Positions 9,634 to 19,358 of a stretch of 61,964 bases of DNA are shown piece after piece. The stretch is from the NCBI GenBank assembly GCA_014879445.1, contig JACSSC010000021.1:1-61964 (forward strand), written 5' to 3'. The number at the start of each line of letters is the position of its first letter. Position 1 is the stretch's first letter. The notes beneath the pieces are model-generated. The model saw only the letters and a list, made by a program, of their open reading frames with translations, did not search any database and had not been told where the DNA came from. Made by a program: the position numbers and the translations under genes. The stretch is from Candidatus Competibacteraceae bacterium (GTDB taxonomy: Bacteria > Bacteroidota > Bacteroidia > CAIKAF01).

Positions 9634-10791
9634 TTATTCAAGCCAACTTGTAGCATAATTCCCATTATCCATTGCAATGGCTGCTTCGGTAATTTGCAAA
9701 GGCCTGAATGTATCCACCATAACAGCAAGCTCATGCGTTTCCTTTTGCCCGATGCTTCGTTCATATGCGCCGGGCGCCGGTCCATGCGGAATTCCTTTTG
9801 GATGTAGCGTTATATCACCGGGTTCTATATCATTGCGACTCATAAAATCACCATCCACATAATACAATACTTCATCGCTATCAATATTACTATGATGATA
9901 GGGAGCAGGAATAGCTTGCGGATGATAATCATATAATCGTGGACAAAAAGAGCAAACCACAAAAGATGATGTCTCGAAATTCAGATGAATGGGGGGCGGA
10001 AGATGAACCCTGCCGGTAATGGGTTCAAAATTATGGATACTAAAACCATAAGGGAAATTATAACCATCCCAACCCACAACATCAAAAGGGTGTGTGGCAT
10101 ATACAAATTGATGCATCATCCCCTGTTTACGAATCTTGATTAAGAAATCGCCCTTTTGATCAAATGTATTCAGAGAACCTGGCAATTTAAAATCGCGTTC
10201 ACAAAAAGGTGCATGTTCAAGCAATTGACCAGATGAATTTTTATAAGATTTAGGTGTATAAATGGGTGCATAGGATTCGGTGATAAACAAACGATTGTTA
10301 TATGTATCAAATGATATTTGATAAATCATGCCACGTGGTATCACAAGATAATCTCCAGGTACAAATTGAATATCACCCATAAGCGTATGCAAAACACCAT
10401 TGCCCTCATGCACAAAAATCAACTCATCTGCATCAGCATTTTTATAGAAATATTGATTCAATGACTGACGAGGTGCAGCAACTGAGATTACACAATCTGA
10501 ATTAAGCATAAGTGGCACCCGACTTTCAAGAAAATCATCTACTGGTTTGGTCTTCATACTTTTGAGAAGTATAGGGCGGATATTTTTTTCAACAGCAATG
10601 CGAGGCATCACATCATACGATTCCAAAATATGCTTGATTTGAGTTGGTCGATGAACGTGATAAAGTAATGAAGAATGGCTATTAAATCCTTCAGTGCCGA
10701 ACAATTGTTCATAATATATCCCACCATTCTCCTTATTAAAAATAGTATGACGCTTAGGTGGAATTTGTCCTAACGAATGATATATTGGCAT
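9634..10791 (-). CDS. hmgA: Homogentisate 1,2-dioxygenase
   Basis: A cupin-type Fe(II) ring-cleaving enzyme converting homogentisate to maleylacetoacetate in tyrosine/phenylalanine degradation. The 385-residue product starts MPIYHSLGQIPPKRHT, a conserved N-terminus, so I use the ATG at 10791 and not a TTG eight codons upstream. The C-terminal cupin has YHHSNIDSDEVLYY and HPKGIPHGPAPGAYE, which carry the likely iron-ligand His and Glu residues, followed by a THELAVMVDTF segment. hppD, which makes the substrate, lies 14 kb away on the same strand; fumarylacetoacetase and maleylacetoacetate isomerase are not in the window. Confidence 0.93.
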   Translation of the reverse strand: MPIYHSLGQIPPKRHTIFNKENGGIYYEQLFGTEGFNSHSSLLYHVHRPTQIKHILESYDVMPRIAVEKNIRPILLKSMKTKPVDDFLESRVPLMLNSDCVISVAAPRQSLNQYFYKNADADELIFVHEGNGVLHTLMGDIQFVPGDYLVIPRGMIYQISFDTYNNRLFITESYAPIYTPKSYKNSSGQLLEHAPFCERDFKLPGSLNTFDQKGDFLIKIRKQGMMHQFVYATHPFDVVGWDGYNFPYGFSIHNFEPITGRVHLPPPIHLNFETSSFVVCSFCPRLYDYHPQAIPAPYHHSNIDSDEVLYYVDGDFMSRNDIEPGDITLHPKGIPHGPAPGAYERSIGQKETHELAVMVDTFRPLQITEAAIAMDNGNYATSWLE

Positions 10792-10909
10792 AGTATGCAG
10801 TTTGGTATTAAACAAATAAAAGGATAAAATGTTTGTTGGTATATAAGAAAAGCTAAAGGTAGATTAACAGGTAAAAAAAATGAAAGGAATGGGATATCAA
10901 GAATCCGAA

Positions 10910-12118
10910 TTAAATGTAATTTCGAATTTGGGCATATATGAAATCAACAGCTCCTTTTCGATTATCAATAGAAGGAGATATTGGTAAAGGCAATGAGCCG
11001 GGTAGAGAGCGATTGATGAAGTCAAGCAAATCATCAGAAGATTGGATGATAGTACCCTGCCCTTCATCAACAAGCCATCGGGCTTCAGGAAACTTATGAT
11101 GACAAGGTCCAAAAGCTACCGGAATACCATATACCGCAGGTTCGAGTAAATTATGAATGCCTTTCCCAAAACCTCCACCCACATATGCCCAATGCGAATA
11201 ACGATACAATCGGCTTAACTTACCAATCGTATCAATAACAAGAACAGGTGCAAGGTGCTCATGCGTTATAGGTTGAGAATAAATCCAACATTTAACTTTT
11301 AATGAAGCAAGCAATGTATTGATAGAAGCTTCATCAACAGCATGCGGAGCAATAATAATGGCAATATTCTCAGGTAGGGTATGAAAAATTTTTGTTATCA
11401 TTTTAATATCTTGAGGCCAAGAACTACCTACCATAAAAACATAACGATCATGAACAAAACGCTCAATAACATCATCTGAGAATGACTCATTTCGAATATT
11501 TATTACACGATCAATTCGTGTATCGCCGGCAATAGATACCTGAGTAAATCCATTATCCAATAACAAATCATAGCTTTCTGACGACTGCACGAAAATATGT
11601 GAAAAGGCACGTAAAACAGACAGATATGATTTAGCAAGCGGATGAAATAACCATTGTGATTTTCTGAATTCCGCGCTAATAAGAAAAAGTGGGACTTGTT
11701 GTTTTTGGCAATTAGAAATGATGTGCAGCCAAAAATCATACTTAACAAAAATTGCCATCCGAGGTTGTGCTGCCTGTAAAAATTTTTGAGCATTAGATAA
11801 TGTATCAGCTGGCAAATACATGACATAATCAACTAGTTGTACATTTTTCATTTGTTCGAAACCAGAAGGTGAAAAGAAAGTAAGTAGAATTTTGGCATTC
11901 GGATGAGTTTGTCGAATATATTCGATGAGCGGTCTGCCTTGCTCAAACTCACCAAGCGAAGCACAATGGAACCAAATACAATGATGCATATTGGCATGTT
12001 GCAAATCCCGAATTGCATTTTTTCTGCCATTCACCCAAAGTTTTGCCTTGCGGTGAAATGGAGCAATCAGGTATATTAATGCGGTGTAAACATATATGGC
12101 AGCAGAATAGAGAAACAC
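10910..12118 (-). CDS. waaA: 3-deoxy-D-manno-octulosonic acid (Kdo) transferase
   Basis: A 402-residue inner-membrane-anchored GT30 glycosyltransferase that adds Kdo to lipid A precursors. Residues 1-20 form an N-terminal hydrophobic anchor followed by a basic linker. HCASLGEFEQGRPLIE and the KYDFW motif of the acceptor domain follow. The C-terminal CMP-Kdo domain has VGSSWPQDI, APHA, YVGGGFGKGIHNLLEP and GPCHHKFPEA. The start is 4 bases after the stop of the upstream outer-membrane protein gene, so the pair is an operon. Number of Kdo residues added cannot be told from sequence. Confidence 0.95.
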   Translation of the reverse strand: MFLYSAAIYVYTALIYLIAPFHRKAKLWVNGRKNAIRDLQHANMHHCIWFHCASLGEFEQGRPLIEYIRQTHPNAKILLTFFSPSGFEQMKNVQLVDYVMYLPADTLSNAQKFLQAAQPRMAIFVKYDFWLHIISNCQKQQVPLFLISAEFRKSQWLFHPLAKSYLSVLRAFSHIFVQSSESYDLLLDNGFTQVSIAGDTRIDRVINIRNESFSDDVIERFVHDRYVFMVGSSWPQDIKMITKIFHTLPENIAIIIAPHAVDEASINTLLASLKVKCWIYSQPITHEHLAPVLVIDTIGKLSRLYRYSHWAYVGGGFGKGIHNLLEPAVYGIPVAFGPCHHKFPEARWLVDEGQGTIIQSSDDLLDFINRSLPGSLPLPISPSIDNRKGAVDFIYAQIRNYI

Positions 12119-12122
12119 TGCA

Positions 12123-12902
12123 TTAATAGTAATAGTACTCTTTTTCCTTATTTTGAATGGCCTTTCCGGTTCGTTTATAAACCGGGAATATCCAACCGGC
12201 CTTTACCCCCAACATCAAATCCAATTTTGTATCCGTATCATACTGAAAAGTATCATAATTATACCCTCTTCGATTTTGCGTAACGCCCTCCACAATTTCA
12301 AAACCGACATAGAAGTTAATGGTCTTTTTATTACCCAAAAAGGTATAACCAATAAACTGAGATGCACAAAAGCCATTGGTCATACGATCATACCCTTTCA
12401 GATAATCACCTTCCATTTGTGGAGTTAATCCACCACGCGCTTCGAGATAAATGTAATGTTGAATATATCCGGCTCCCAGCATCAACGTTAGTCCGCTATT
12501 GCGATTAGGTTTTTTGAAAATAGGAAGAATTTTTCCAAACTGCCCCATGATATTAAATCCACGCATACCTAAACCTATGGCAGGGAGTTGACCTTCGCCA
12601 TCAAATATAGGTATTAAAGGGCTTAGCAGAGCGGGTTCATTCACTACTTCTCCAAACATAAATGCCCCACTCACCCCCCAAAGCCAGTTTGTACGGTGTT
12701 TATAAAGAATGGTACCGCCAAGATGAAAATTCATTCCATACCTATCAGACAATTGCCCAACAGGGAACTGAATAGATATATTAGGAATAATCAAAGGAGC
12801 TGCCACCAAACTATCTCGGACATTTATTTGGGCATAAGAAAACCCATAACATAAAAATAATGTATAGAAAACAAGTCGTTTTAATATACGAGATGATAGC
12901 AT
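12123..12902 (-). CDS. Predicted outer-membrane beta-barrel protein coupled to waaA
   Basis: A 259-residue exported protein of unknown function. The signal peptide (about residues 1-25, ending FSYAQ) is followed by many short amphipathic beta strands, aromatic girdles and periplasmic turns (for example LGGTILYKHRTNW, NFYVGFEIVEGVTQ, LMLGVKAGWIF), typical of an 8-10 stranded barrel. The C-terminus is short and Tyr-rich (EKEYYYY). The ATG at 12902 is used; a TTG two codons upstream is unlikely. It sits 4 bases upstream of waaA and divergent from the sugar operon, which suggests a link with LPS or the envelope. No named family recognised with confidence. Confidence 0.7.
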   Translation of the reverse strand: MLSSRILKRLVFYTLFLCYGFSYAQINVRDSLVAAPLIIPNISIQFPVGQLSDRYGMNFHLGGTILYKHRTNWLWGVSGAFMFGEVVNEPALLSPLIPIFDGEGQLPAIGLGMRGFNIMGQFGKILPIFKKPNRNSGLTLMLGAGYIQHYIYLEARGGLTPQMEGDYLKGYDRMTNGFCASQFIGYTFLGNKKTINFYVGFEIVEGVTQNRRGYNYDTFQYDTDTKLDLMLGVKAGWIFPVYKRTGKAIQNKEKEYYYY

Positions 12903-12994
12903 TTTCAAATGATGAATAAACTACAAATAAAGCAAATTATTACGTACCTTCGCATGAATTTAATAATTAGCACCCATTTTAGTAAGCAGATAGT

Positions 12995-13002
12995 TATATT
13001 TG
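12995..13002 (+). promoter_or_regulatory. -7 box of the nucleotide-sugar operon
   Basis: TATATTTG, a perfect TAnnTTTG, lies 17 bases before the ATG at 13020. It would drive the seven genes 13020-20426; no other clear promoter is seen inside the cluster, whose genes overlap or abut. Confidence 0.65.
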
Positions 13003-13019
13003 GTAAGTTTTGAGCGATT

Positions 13020-14159
13020 ATGAAGAAAATTGAGATGGTAGATTTGGTAAGCCAATACCAGGAAATTAAAGAAAAAATCAACCAGGCCTTGTCGGAAATT
13101 ATGGAGTGTGCCTCCTTTATCAATGGGCCTTCGGTATGGCGTTTCAAATCAAATTTGGAAAATTATTTGGGTAATCAAGCCATCGTTGTTCCCTGCGCCA
13201 ATGGCACGGATGCCCTTCAAATTTCTATGATGGGGCTTGGGTTACAGCCCGGCGATGAAGTTATTACACCTGCCTTTACATATGCTGCCACGGCAGAGGT
13301 TATCGCATTGCTTGGCCTTACTCCCTTGTTCGTAGATGTAGATGAGCGCACTTTCAACATTGATTATTCTCAAATCGAGCAAGTAATAAGCTCCAAAACT
13401 AAAGCCATCGTTCCGGTGCATCTTTTCGGGCAATGTGCAAATATGCAACCCATTTTGGGAATTGCCCAAAAATACAATCTGTATGTAATTGAAGATGTAG
13501 CTCAGGCCTTGGGGGCAGGTTATACTTCCCCTAATGGATCATATAAAAAAGCAGGAACCATAGGTGATGTAGCCGGCACTTCATTTTTTCCTTCCAAAAA
13601 CTTAGGTTGCTTTGGCGATGGTGGCGCAATAATTACAACAAATAAAAATCTCTCTGAAATGCTTGGTATTATCGCCAATCATGGACAAACATCGCTATAC
13701 TATCATGATAAAGTAGGGGTGAATTCGCGTCTTGATTCTATTCAGGCAGCTATATTAGACATCAAGCTACAGTATCTTGATCAATATGTAGAGAAACGAC
13801 GAAAAGCCGCTGCATACTACGATGAAAGATTTGAAGACATAGAGCAACTTATTACACCATACAGAGCATCATACTCTGATCATGTTTTTCATCAATACAC
13901 ACTTACCCTTCAAGGTATAAATCGAGATGGGCTGAAAGATTATCTTGAATCGGTTCAAATACCTGCCAAAATATATTATCCCGTACCACTTCATTTACAA
14001 AAGGCATATAACCTCAAGGGCTATAAGAAGGGTCAATTTCCGGTAGCAGAAAGGTTGTCAGATACTGTAGTTTCACTTCCAATGCACACTGAATTGGATG
14101 AAACGCAACTTGCATATATCACCGAACATATAATTTCCTATTGTAATCGAAGCAATTAA
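13020..14159 (+). CDS. wbpE: DegT/DnrJ/EryC1 aminotransferase, WbpE-like
   Basis: A 379-residue PLP-dependent sugar aminotransferase. The PLP Schiff-base Lys is K193 in SFFPSKNLGCFGDGGA; PCANGTDALQ (58-67) and EDVAQALGA (158-166) form the cofactor pocket. In WbpE it puts an amino group on C3 of UDP-3-keto-GlcNAcA using glutamate. Specificity is inferred from context: wbpD-, wbpB- and wbpA-like genes follow in the same operon. It is 8 bases upstream of ugd. The family also includes aminotransferases for other 3- or 4-keto sugars, so the assignment rests on neighbours. PorR of P. gingivalis, required for A-LPS and T9SS cargo anchoring, belongs to this WbpE type. Confidence 0.82.
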   Translation: MKKIEMVDLVSQYQEIKEKINQALSEIMECASFINGPSVWRFKSNLENYLGNQAIVVPCANGTDALQISMMGLGLQPGDEVITPAFTYAATAEVIALLGLTPLFVDVDERTFNIDYSQIEQVISSKTKAIVPVHLFGQCANMQPILGIAQKYNLYVIEDVAQALGAGYTSPNGSYKKAGTIGDVAGTSFFPSKNLGCFGDGGAIITTNKNLSEMLGIIANHGQTSLYYHDKVGVNSRLDSIQAAILDIKLQYLDQYVEKRRKAAAYYDERFEDIEQLITPYRASYSDHVFHQYTLTLQGINRDGLKDYLESVQIPAKIYYPVPLHLQKAYNLKGYKKGQFPVAERLSDTVVSLPMHTELDETQLAYITEHIISYCNRSN

Positions 14160-14167
14160 AATAGAGC

Positions 14168-15481
14168 ATGAATATTTGTGTAATAGGAACCGGCTATGTG
14201 GGATTAGTAACAGGCACTTGTTTGGCTGAAACAGGCAATCAAGTGATATGTGTTGATATTAACGAAGATAAAGTACGTCAAATGCAGGCAGGGAATATTC
14301 CTATTTATGAGCCACATTTAGATGTTCTTTTTGAGCGAAACATTAAACAAGGTAGATTACGTTTTACTACCCGACTGGAAGAAGGGGTAAATCAATCGCA
14401 GTTGCTCTTTTTAGCACTGCCCACACCCGAAGGAGAAAACGGCTCTGCTGACTTATCCTATGTACTTTCCGTAGCCGAGCAAATCGGCCCCATGCTAAAC
14501 GAATATAAAATCATCATTGACAAAAGCACAGTACCGGTTGGAACAGCCGACAAGGTGAAAGAAAAGATTGCGCAATCTACCAAACATCCGTTTGATGTAG
14601 TTTCCAATCCTGAGTTTTTGCGTGAAGGGTTTGCTGTTGACGATTTTATGAAACCCGACCGAATCGTAATTGGAACAGATAGTGATACGGCCAAAAAAAT
14701 TTTGGATGAATTGTATGCGCCGTATGTCAGACAAGGTAATCCTGTTATTTTTATGGATATACGTTCTGCGGAGCTTACCAAATATGCCGCCAATGCATTT
14801 TTGGCCACTAAGATTTCATTCATGAATGAGATTTCGATACTTTGTGAAAAGATGGGAGCTGATGTTGACATGGTGCGATATGGCATAGGCACTGACGAAA
14901 GAATAGGACGTAGATTTCTTTTCCCAGGTATTGGCTATGGCGGTAGTTGTTTCCCTAAAGATGTAAAAGCGCTTATCAAATCAGCATCTGATTTGAATTA
15001 TGATTTCTCAATTTTGAATGCCGTTACACAGGTAAACGAAAATCAAAGAAGCATTTTGATTCATAAATTAATCAATCATTTTGGTGATGAACTTCAAGGA
15101 AAAACCATTGCCATTTGGGGCATATCATTCAAGCCCGACACTGACGATATTCGTGAAGCCCCATCTATACATATCATGCAGGAATTGATAAAAAGAGGCG
15201 TTAACATCCGTGCATATGACCCTGAAGCGATGAACAATGCAAAAAAAATACTAGGAAATGAAGTTACTTATTGTAACGACCCGTACCATGCGGCAGAAGG
15301 GGCAGATGCATTACTTATTGCCACAGAATGGTCAGTATTTCGTACGCCAGATTTTGAACGATTAATTCCATTATTAAAAAATAAGCTTGTTTTTGATGGA
15401 AGAAATATCTTCAGTTTGAAGAAAATGAAAGAGCTGGGCTTTCATTATTACAGCATAGGACGAACAACCATACATCCATGA
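14168..15481 (+). CDS. ugd: UDP-glucose 6-dehydrogenase
   Basis: An NAD-dependent four-electron dehydrogenase making UDP-glucuronate from UDP-glucose. The N-terminal Rossmann motif is [17 protein letters not shown] (7-23), DKSTVPVGT follows at 118-126, and the catalytic Cys is C261 in [13 protein letters not shown]. The C-terminal UDP-binding domain has [17 protein letters not shown]. At 437 residues it is standard length. Its TGA overlaps the ATG of the UDP-xylose synthase (ATGA), so its product should pass directly to that enzyme. It is distinct from the second nucleotide-sugar dehydrogenase at 18058, which is of WbpA type. Confidence 0.93.
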   Translation: MNICVIGTGYVGLVTGTCLAETGNQVICVDINEDKVRQMQAGNIPIYEPHLDVLFERNIKQGRLRFTTRLEEGVNQSQLLFLALPTPEGENGSADLSYVLSVAEQIGPMLNEYKIIIDKSTVPVGTADKVKEKIAQSTKHPFDVVSNPEFLREGFAVDDFMKPDRIVIGTDSDTAKKILDELYAPYVRQGNPVIFMDIRSAELTKYAANAFLATKISFMNEISILCEKMGADVDMVRYGIGTDERIGRRFLFPGIGYGGSCFPKDVKALIKSASDLNYDFSILNAVTQVNENQRSILIHKLINHFGDELQGKTIAIWGISFKPDTDDIREAPSIHIMQELIKRGVNIRAYDPEAMNNAKKILGNEVTYCNDPYHAAEGADALLIATEWSVFRTPDFERLIPLLKNKLVFDGRNIFSLKKMKELGFHYYSIGRTTIHP

Positions 15482-16467
15482 ATGAAGAAAAAAAAGTAGT
15501 ATTAATAACAGGTGGCGCCGGATTTTTAGGATCGCACCTCTGCGACTTATTTATCAAAAAAGGATATAAGGTTGTAGCAATGGACAATCTTTGCACTGGT
15601 GATTTGCGCAATATAGAGCACCTCTTTTCACATCCCGACTTTGAATTTTATCATCATGATGTATCAAAGTTTGTATTTGTGCCGGGACGCTTAGATTATA
15701 TTCTGCATTTTGCCTCACCGGCCAGTCCGATTGACTATCTTAAAATACCCATTCAAACATTAAAGGTAGGGTCTCTCGGCACACACAATTTATTAGGGCT
15801 GGCACGTGTAAAAAATGCCAGGATACTCGTTGCATCTACTTCAGAAGTATATGGAGACCCTCAGGTACATCCACAAAACGAGGATTACTGGGGGAATGTA
15901 AATCCGATTGGGCCTCGTGGGGTTTATGATGAGGCCAAACGCTTTCAGGAAGCTATCACCATGGCCTATCATACCTATCATGGTGTTGAAACGCGTATCG
16001 TACGCATTTTTAATACTTATGGGCCACGCATGCGGCTAAATGATGGCAGAGCGCTGCCTGCTTTTATCGGTCAAGCATTACGTGGCGAAGACCTTACCGT
16101 TTTTGGAGATGGATCACAAACGCGATCTTTCTGCTTTGTAGATGATTTGATTGAAGGAATCTATAGATTGCTTATGAGCGAATATGCATTGCCTGTTAAT
16201 ATAGGGAATCCTGCTGAAATCACCATTCGTGAGTTTGCTGAAGAGATAATACGCCTAACCGGCACTTCGCAAAAAATAGTATATAAACCACTACCTGTAG
16301 ATGACCCCAAACAGCGGCAACCTGACATTAGCCGTGCCAAAAAAATCTTAGATTGGGAGCCCCGTATTTCACGCAGTGATGGATTAGAAAAAACATATGC
16401 CTATTTCCGTTCCCTATCCAAAGAAGAATGGTTTAAAGACCCCTATCAATTTCCCAAAAAATCATGA
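15478..16467 (+). CDS. uxs: UDP-glucuronate decarboxylase (UDP-xylose synthase)
   Basis: A 329-residue extended SDR enzyme converting UDP-glucuronate to UDP-xylose. NAD-binding [10 protein letters not shown] is at 11-20, and the catalytic YxxxK is Y150/K154 in GVYDEAKRF. Family-specific [11 protein letters not shown] (77-87) and NTYGPRM follow, with [12 protein letters not shown] in the C-terminal half. It overlaps ugd upstream by 4 bases and wbpD downstream by 4 bases, so translation is likely coupled through the three genes. UDP-xylose could serve a glycan made elsewhere; no glycosyltransferase is encoded nearby. Confidence in UXS over other SDR sugar enzymes is high because of the HFASPASP motif. 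Confidence 0.9.
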   Translation: MNEEKKVVLITGGAGFLGSHLCDLFIKKGYKVVAMDNLCTGDLRNIEHLFSHPDFEFYHHDVSKFVFVPGRLDYILHFASPASPIDYLKIPIQTLKVGSLGTHNLLGLARVKNARILVASTSEVYGDPQVHPQNEDYWGNVNPIGPRGVYDEAKRFQEAITMAYHTYHGVETRIVRIFNTYGPRMRLNDGRALPAFIGQALRGEDLTVFGDGSQTRSFCFVDDLIEGIYRLLMSEYALPVNIGNPAEITIREFAEEIIRLTGTSQKIVYKPLPVDDPKQRQPDISRAKKILDWEPRISRSDGLEKTYAYFRSLSKEEWFKDPYQFPKKS

Positions 16468-17042
16468 ATACAATCATACATCCAACAGCTATCATAGATG
16501 AAGGGTGCCAAATTGGGAATGGTACAAAAGTTTGGCATTTTGCACATATCATGTCAGGAGCTATTATTGGTGATAATTGTACGATTGGTCAAAACGTAGT
16601 TGTTTCGCCAAACGTAACATTAGGCAATCGAGTAAAAGTTCAAAATAATGTTTCAATTTATACCGGTGTGCATTGCGAAGATGATGTGTTTTTAGGCCCA
16701 TCTATGGTATTTACCAATGTAATCAATCCAAGAAGCGCCATTAGCCGTAAAGAAGAATTTAAAACTACATGGGTAAGAAAAGGTGCCAGTATAGGAGCAA
16801 ATGCAACTATCATCTGCGGTCATACGCTTGGCGAATATTGCTTTGTGGGCGCCGGTTCTGTTGTTACGCATGATGTTAAACCCTATGAGTTGGTATATGG
16901 CAATCCTGCCAGACACAAAGGATGGATGAGTCAATACGGACATGTATTGACATTTAATGAAAATCATATTGCCATCTGCCCTGAAAGCAAGATGAAATAC
17001 AAAATACAAAACAATGAAGTATTCCCCTTAGATTATGAATAA
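16464..17042 (+). CDS. wbpD: Left-handed beta-helix N-acetyltransferase, WbpD-like
   Basis: A 192-residue hexapeptide-repeat acetyltransferase expected to N-acetylate the C3 amino group of UDP-GlcNAc3NA, giving UDP-GlcNAc(3NAc)A. Repeats of I-G-x-x-x-x type run from about residue 17 to 145 (for example [20 protein letters not shown]), with [20 protein letters not shown] and [11 protein letters not shown] near the C-terminus. WbpD-like proteins use acetyl-CoA and act as trimers. It overlaps uxs by 4 bases and wbpB by 8 bases (ATGAATAA). Another acyl group, such as another amino acid or acyl donor as in Vim-type pathways, cannot be ruled out. Confidence 0.85.
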   Translation: MNTIIHPTAIIDEGCQIGNGTKVWHFAHIMSGAIIGDNCTIGQNVVVSPNVTLGNRVKVQNNVSIYTGVHCEDDVFLGPSMVFTNVINPRSAISRKEEFKTTWVRKGASIGANATIICGHTLGEYCFVGAGSVVTHDVKPYELVYGNPARHKGWMSQYGHVLTFNENHIAICPESKMKYKIQNNEVFPLDYE

Positions 17043-18054
17043 AAACAAGATCAAGTTTGGCATCATAGGATTGGGGCATATTGGTAAGCGTCATGCAAAT
17101 ACTATTTTGCAAAATCCTGCTTGCGAGCTTTTGGCAACTTGCGATTTATTAGACCTAAGAACACTTAATATGCCTGACACATGGCAACATCCACATTTCA
17201 ATAATCTGAAAGACATGTTGACTGCGCATCCAGAAATTGATATCATTAATGTATGTACACCCAATGGTCTGCATGCAGCACATACACTCTCAGCCATCGA
17301 GGCAGGAAAACATGTGGTTTGCGAAAAACCTATGGCGCTTAAAAAATCAGATTGCGAACAAATTATTTCAAAAGCACTCGAAAAAACTAGGCATGTATTT
17401 GTTGTGATGCAAAATCGTTACTCCCCCCCATCTGCATGGCTTAAAAAAATTGTTGAAGAAAAAATTATTGGAGATGTATATTTGGTTCAGATGAATTGTT
17501 TTTGGAATCGCGACCATCGATATTATCATAAAGGAGGATGGCACGGTACAAATGATTTGGATGGAGGCACTTTATTCACACAATTCTCTCATTTTATTGA
17601 TATTCTTTATTGGATTTTTGGAGATATTTCAAACTTAAATGCCCGGTTCTTTAACTTTAATCATCAAGATATGATTGCATTTGAAGATTCAGGCATCATT
17701 ACTTTCGATTTGATAAAAGGAGGCAGCGGATCTATTTCATATTCAACTTCGGCATGGGACAGAAACCTTGAAAGTAGTGTAACTGTACTTGGAAGTAAAG
17801 GAAGTGTAAAAATCGGCGGACAATATATGGATCAGATATTACATTGTCACATTCAGGATTATGAAATGCCCGAGTTGCAACCAACCAATCCATCTAATTC
17901 ATATGATGGATATAAAGGGTCGGCCAACAACCATGCACAAGTTATTCAAAATGTAGTTGAAACACTAAGCCAAAGTAATTCACCCAAAACCAATGCTCTC
18001 GAAGGCATGAAAATTGTTGAATTTATTGAACGCATATACCAACTCAAAAATTGA
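17035..18054 (+). CDS. wbpB: Gfo/Idh/MocA oxidoreductase, WbpB-like
   Basis: A 339-residue NAD(H)-dependent dehydrogenase expected to oxidise C3 of UDP-GlcNAcA, supplying the keto substrate for the aminotransferase at 13020. The Rossmann motif GIIGLGHIGKRH spans 9-20, and the family EKP signature is at 97-99 in VVCEKPMAL. The C-terminal alpha/beta domain contains NRDHRYYHKGGWHGTNDLDG, as in WbpB/WlbA. In WlbA/WbpB the tightly held NADH is reoxidised by 2-oxoglutarate, coupling to the aminotransferase. It lies 3 bases before wbpA and overlaps wbpD. Confidence 0.88.
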   Translation: MNKNKIKFGIIGLGHIGKRHANTILQNPACELLATCDLLDLRTLNMPDTWQHPHFNNLKDMLTAHPEIDIINVCTPNGLHAAHTLSAIEAGKHVVCEKPMALKKSDCEQIISKALEKTRHVFVVMQNRYSPPSAWLKKIVEEKIIGDVYLVQMNCFWNRDHRYYHKGGWHGTNDLDGGTLFTQFSHFIDILYWIFGDISNLNARFFNFNHQDMIAFEDSGIITFDLIKGGSGSISYSTSAWDRNLESSVTVLGSKGSVKIGGQYMDQILHCHIQDYEMPELQPTNPSNSYDGYKGSANNHAQVIQNVVETLSQSNSPKTNALEGMKIVEFIERIYQLKN

Positions 18055-18057
18055 TAC

Positions 18058-19347
18058 ATGATAGATAGATTATTGCAAAAAAAGGATAAACTTGCTGTGA
18101 TTGGCCTTGGCTATGTGGGATTGCCTATTGCACTCGAATTTGCCAAGAAGATTAGCGTTATTGGATTTGACATCAACTCACAACGTATTCAACTCATGAA
18201 AAAAGGAGTTGATCCGAGCAATGAGCTGAGCAAAGAACATTTTGACAATGTTGACATACAATTTACCGACAATCCCGACCATTTAAAAGATGTCCGCTTC
18301 TTTATTGTAGCAGTTCCTACACCAATAGATGAATTTAAGCAACCCGATCTTGGCCCGTTGCTTTCGGCCACTCAAACAGTTGCTAATGTGCTGAAAAAAG
18401 ATGATTATGTTATTTTTGAATCTACTGTTTATCCTGGATGTACCGAAGAAGATTGTGTTCCGATTTTAGAAAGGATCTCAGGATTTTCATTTATTAAGGA
18501 TTTCAAAGTGGGATACTCGCCTGAGCGTATCAATCCTGGCGACCAAACGCATACTCTTCACAATGTTATTAAAGTAGTTTCAGGATGTGATGAAGAATCT
18601 CTGAATCTAATCGCATCCTTATATGAATTAGTTGTTGATGCAGGTGTGCACAAGGCCGCTTCCATCAAAGTAGCCGAAGCTGCCAAAATTATTGAAAACA
18701 CCCAGCGAGATGTAAATATCGCTTTAATGAATGAGCTATCCATCATTTTCGATAAGATGCAGATCAATACATTTGATGTATTGGATGCTGCATCCACCAA
18801 ATGGAATTTCCTCAAGTTTTATCCAGGTCTTGTTGGTGGACATTGTATCGGTGTAGATCCATACTATCTCACTCATAAAGCTGCACAACTTGGCTATCAT
18901 TCCAAAGTCATTACATCAGGTCGTGACATCAATGACTCGATGGGCACGCATATTGCCAGGCAAATTGTAAAAAAAATTATTGCCAAAGGCAAAAACATCC
19001 GCGAAGCTCGTGTGCTAATCATGGGAGCCACATTTAAAGAAAATGTTACAGATATTCGAAATTCCAAAGTATCTGATTTGGTTAATGAGTTTAAGTCATT
19101 TGCCGTATCTGTTGATGTTACTGATCCATTAGCAAATAGTGAGGAGGTTTTGCATGAATATGGATTCCCCATTTTATCAACATTTAAGGGGCCATATGAT
19201 GCCATTATCGTTGCCGTCTCCCATCAGGAATATGCTTCCCTTAATGAATATTATTTTAATACACTACTTCATCCGGGCGGAATATTAGCAGATATTAAGG
19301 GCATATTCAGAAAAAAATTCACATCATTAGATTATTGGAGTTTATAA
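18058..19347 (+). CDS. wbpA: UDP-N-acetylglucosamine 6-dehydrogenase, WbpA/TviB-like
   Basis: A 429-residue nucleotide-sugar dehydrogenase of the VipA/TviB/WbpA group, distinct from Ugd. The Rossmann motif [16 protein letters not shown] is at 13-28; [14 protein letters not shown] lies at 120-133. The catalytic Cys is C263 in [15 protein letters not shown], the form typical of UDP-HexNAc dehydrogenases. The C-terminal domain has [16 protein letters not shown]. It should oxidise UDP-GlcNAc to UDP-GlcNAcA, the first step of the pathway completed by wbpB, wbpE and wbpD in the same operon. rfbB starts 11 bases downstream. UDP-ManNAc or UDP-GalNAc specificity is the main alternative. Confidence 0.88.
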   Translation: MIDRLLQKKDKLAVIGLGYVGLPIALEFAKKISVIGFDINSQRIQLMKKGVDPSNELSKEHFDNVDIQFTDNPDHLKDVRFFIVAVPTPIDEFKQPDLGPLLSATQTVANVLKKDDYVIFESTVYPGCTEEDCVPILERISGFSFIKDFKVGYSPERINPGDQTHTLHNVIKVVSGCDEESLNLIASLYELVVDAGVHKAASIKVAEAAKIIENTQRDVNIALMNELSIIFDKMQINTFDVLDAASTKWNFLKFYPGLVGGHCIGVDPYYLTHKAAQLGYHSKVITSGRDINDSMGTHIARQIVKKIIAKGKNIREARVLIMGATFKENVTDIRNSKVSDLVNEFKSFAVSVDVTDPLANSEEVLHEYGFPILSTFKGPYDAIIVAVSHQEYASLNEYYFNTLLHPGGILADIKGIFRKKFTSLDYWSL

Positions 19348-19358
19348 ATGTATTAGTC

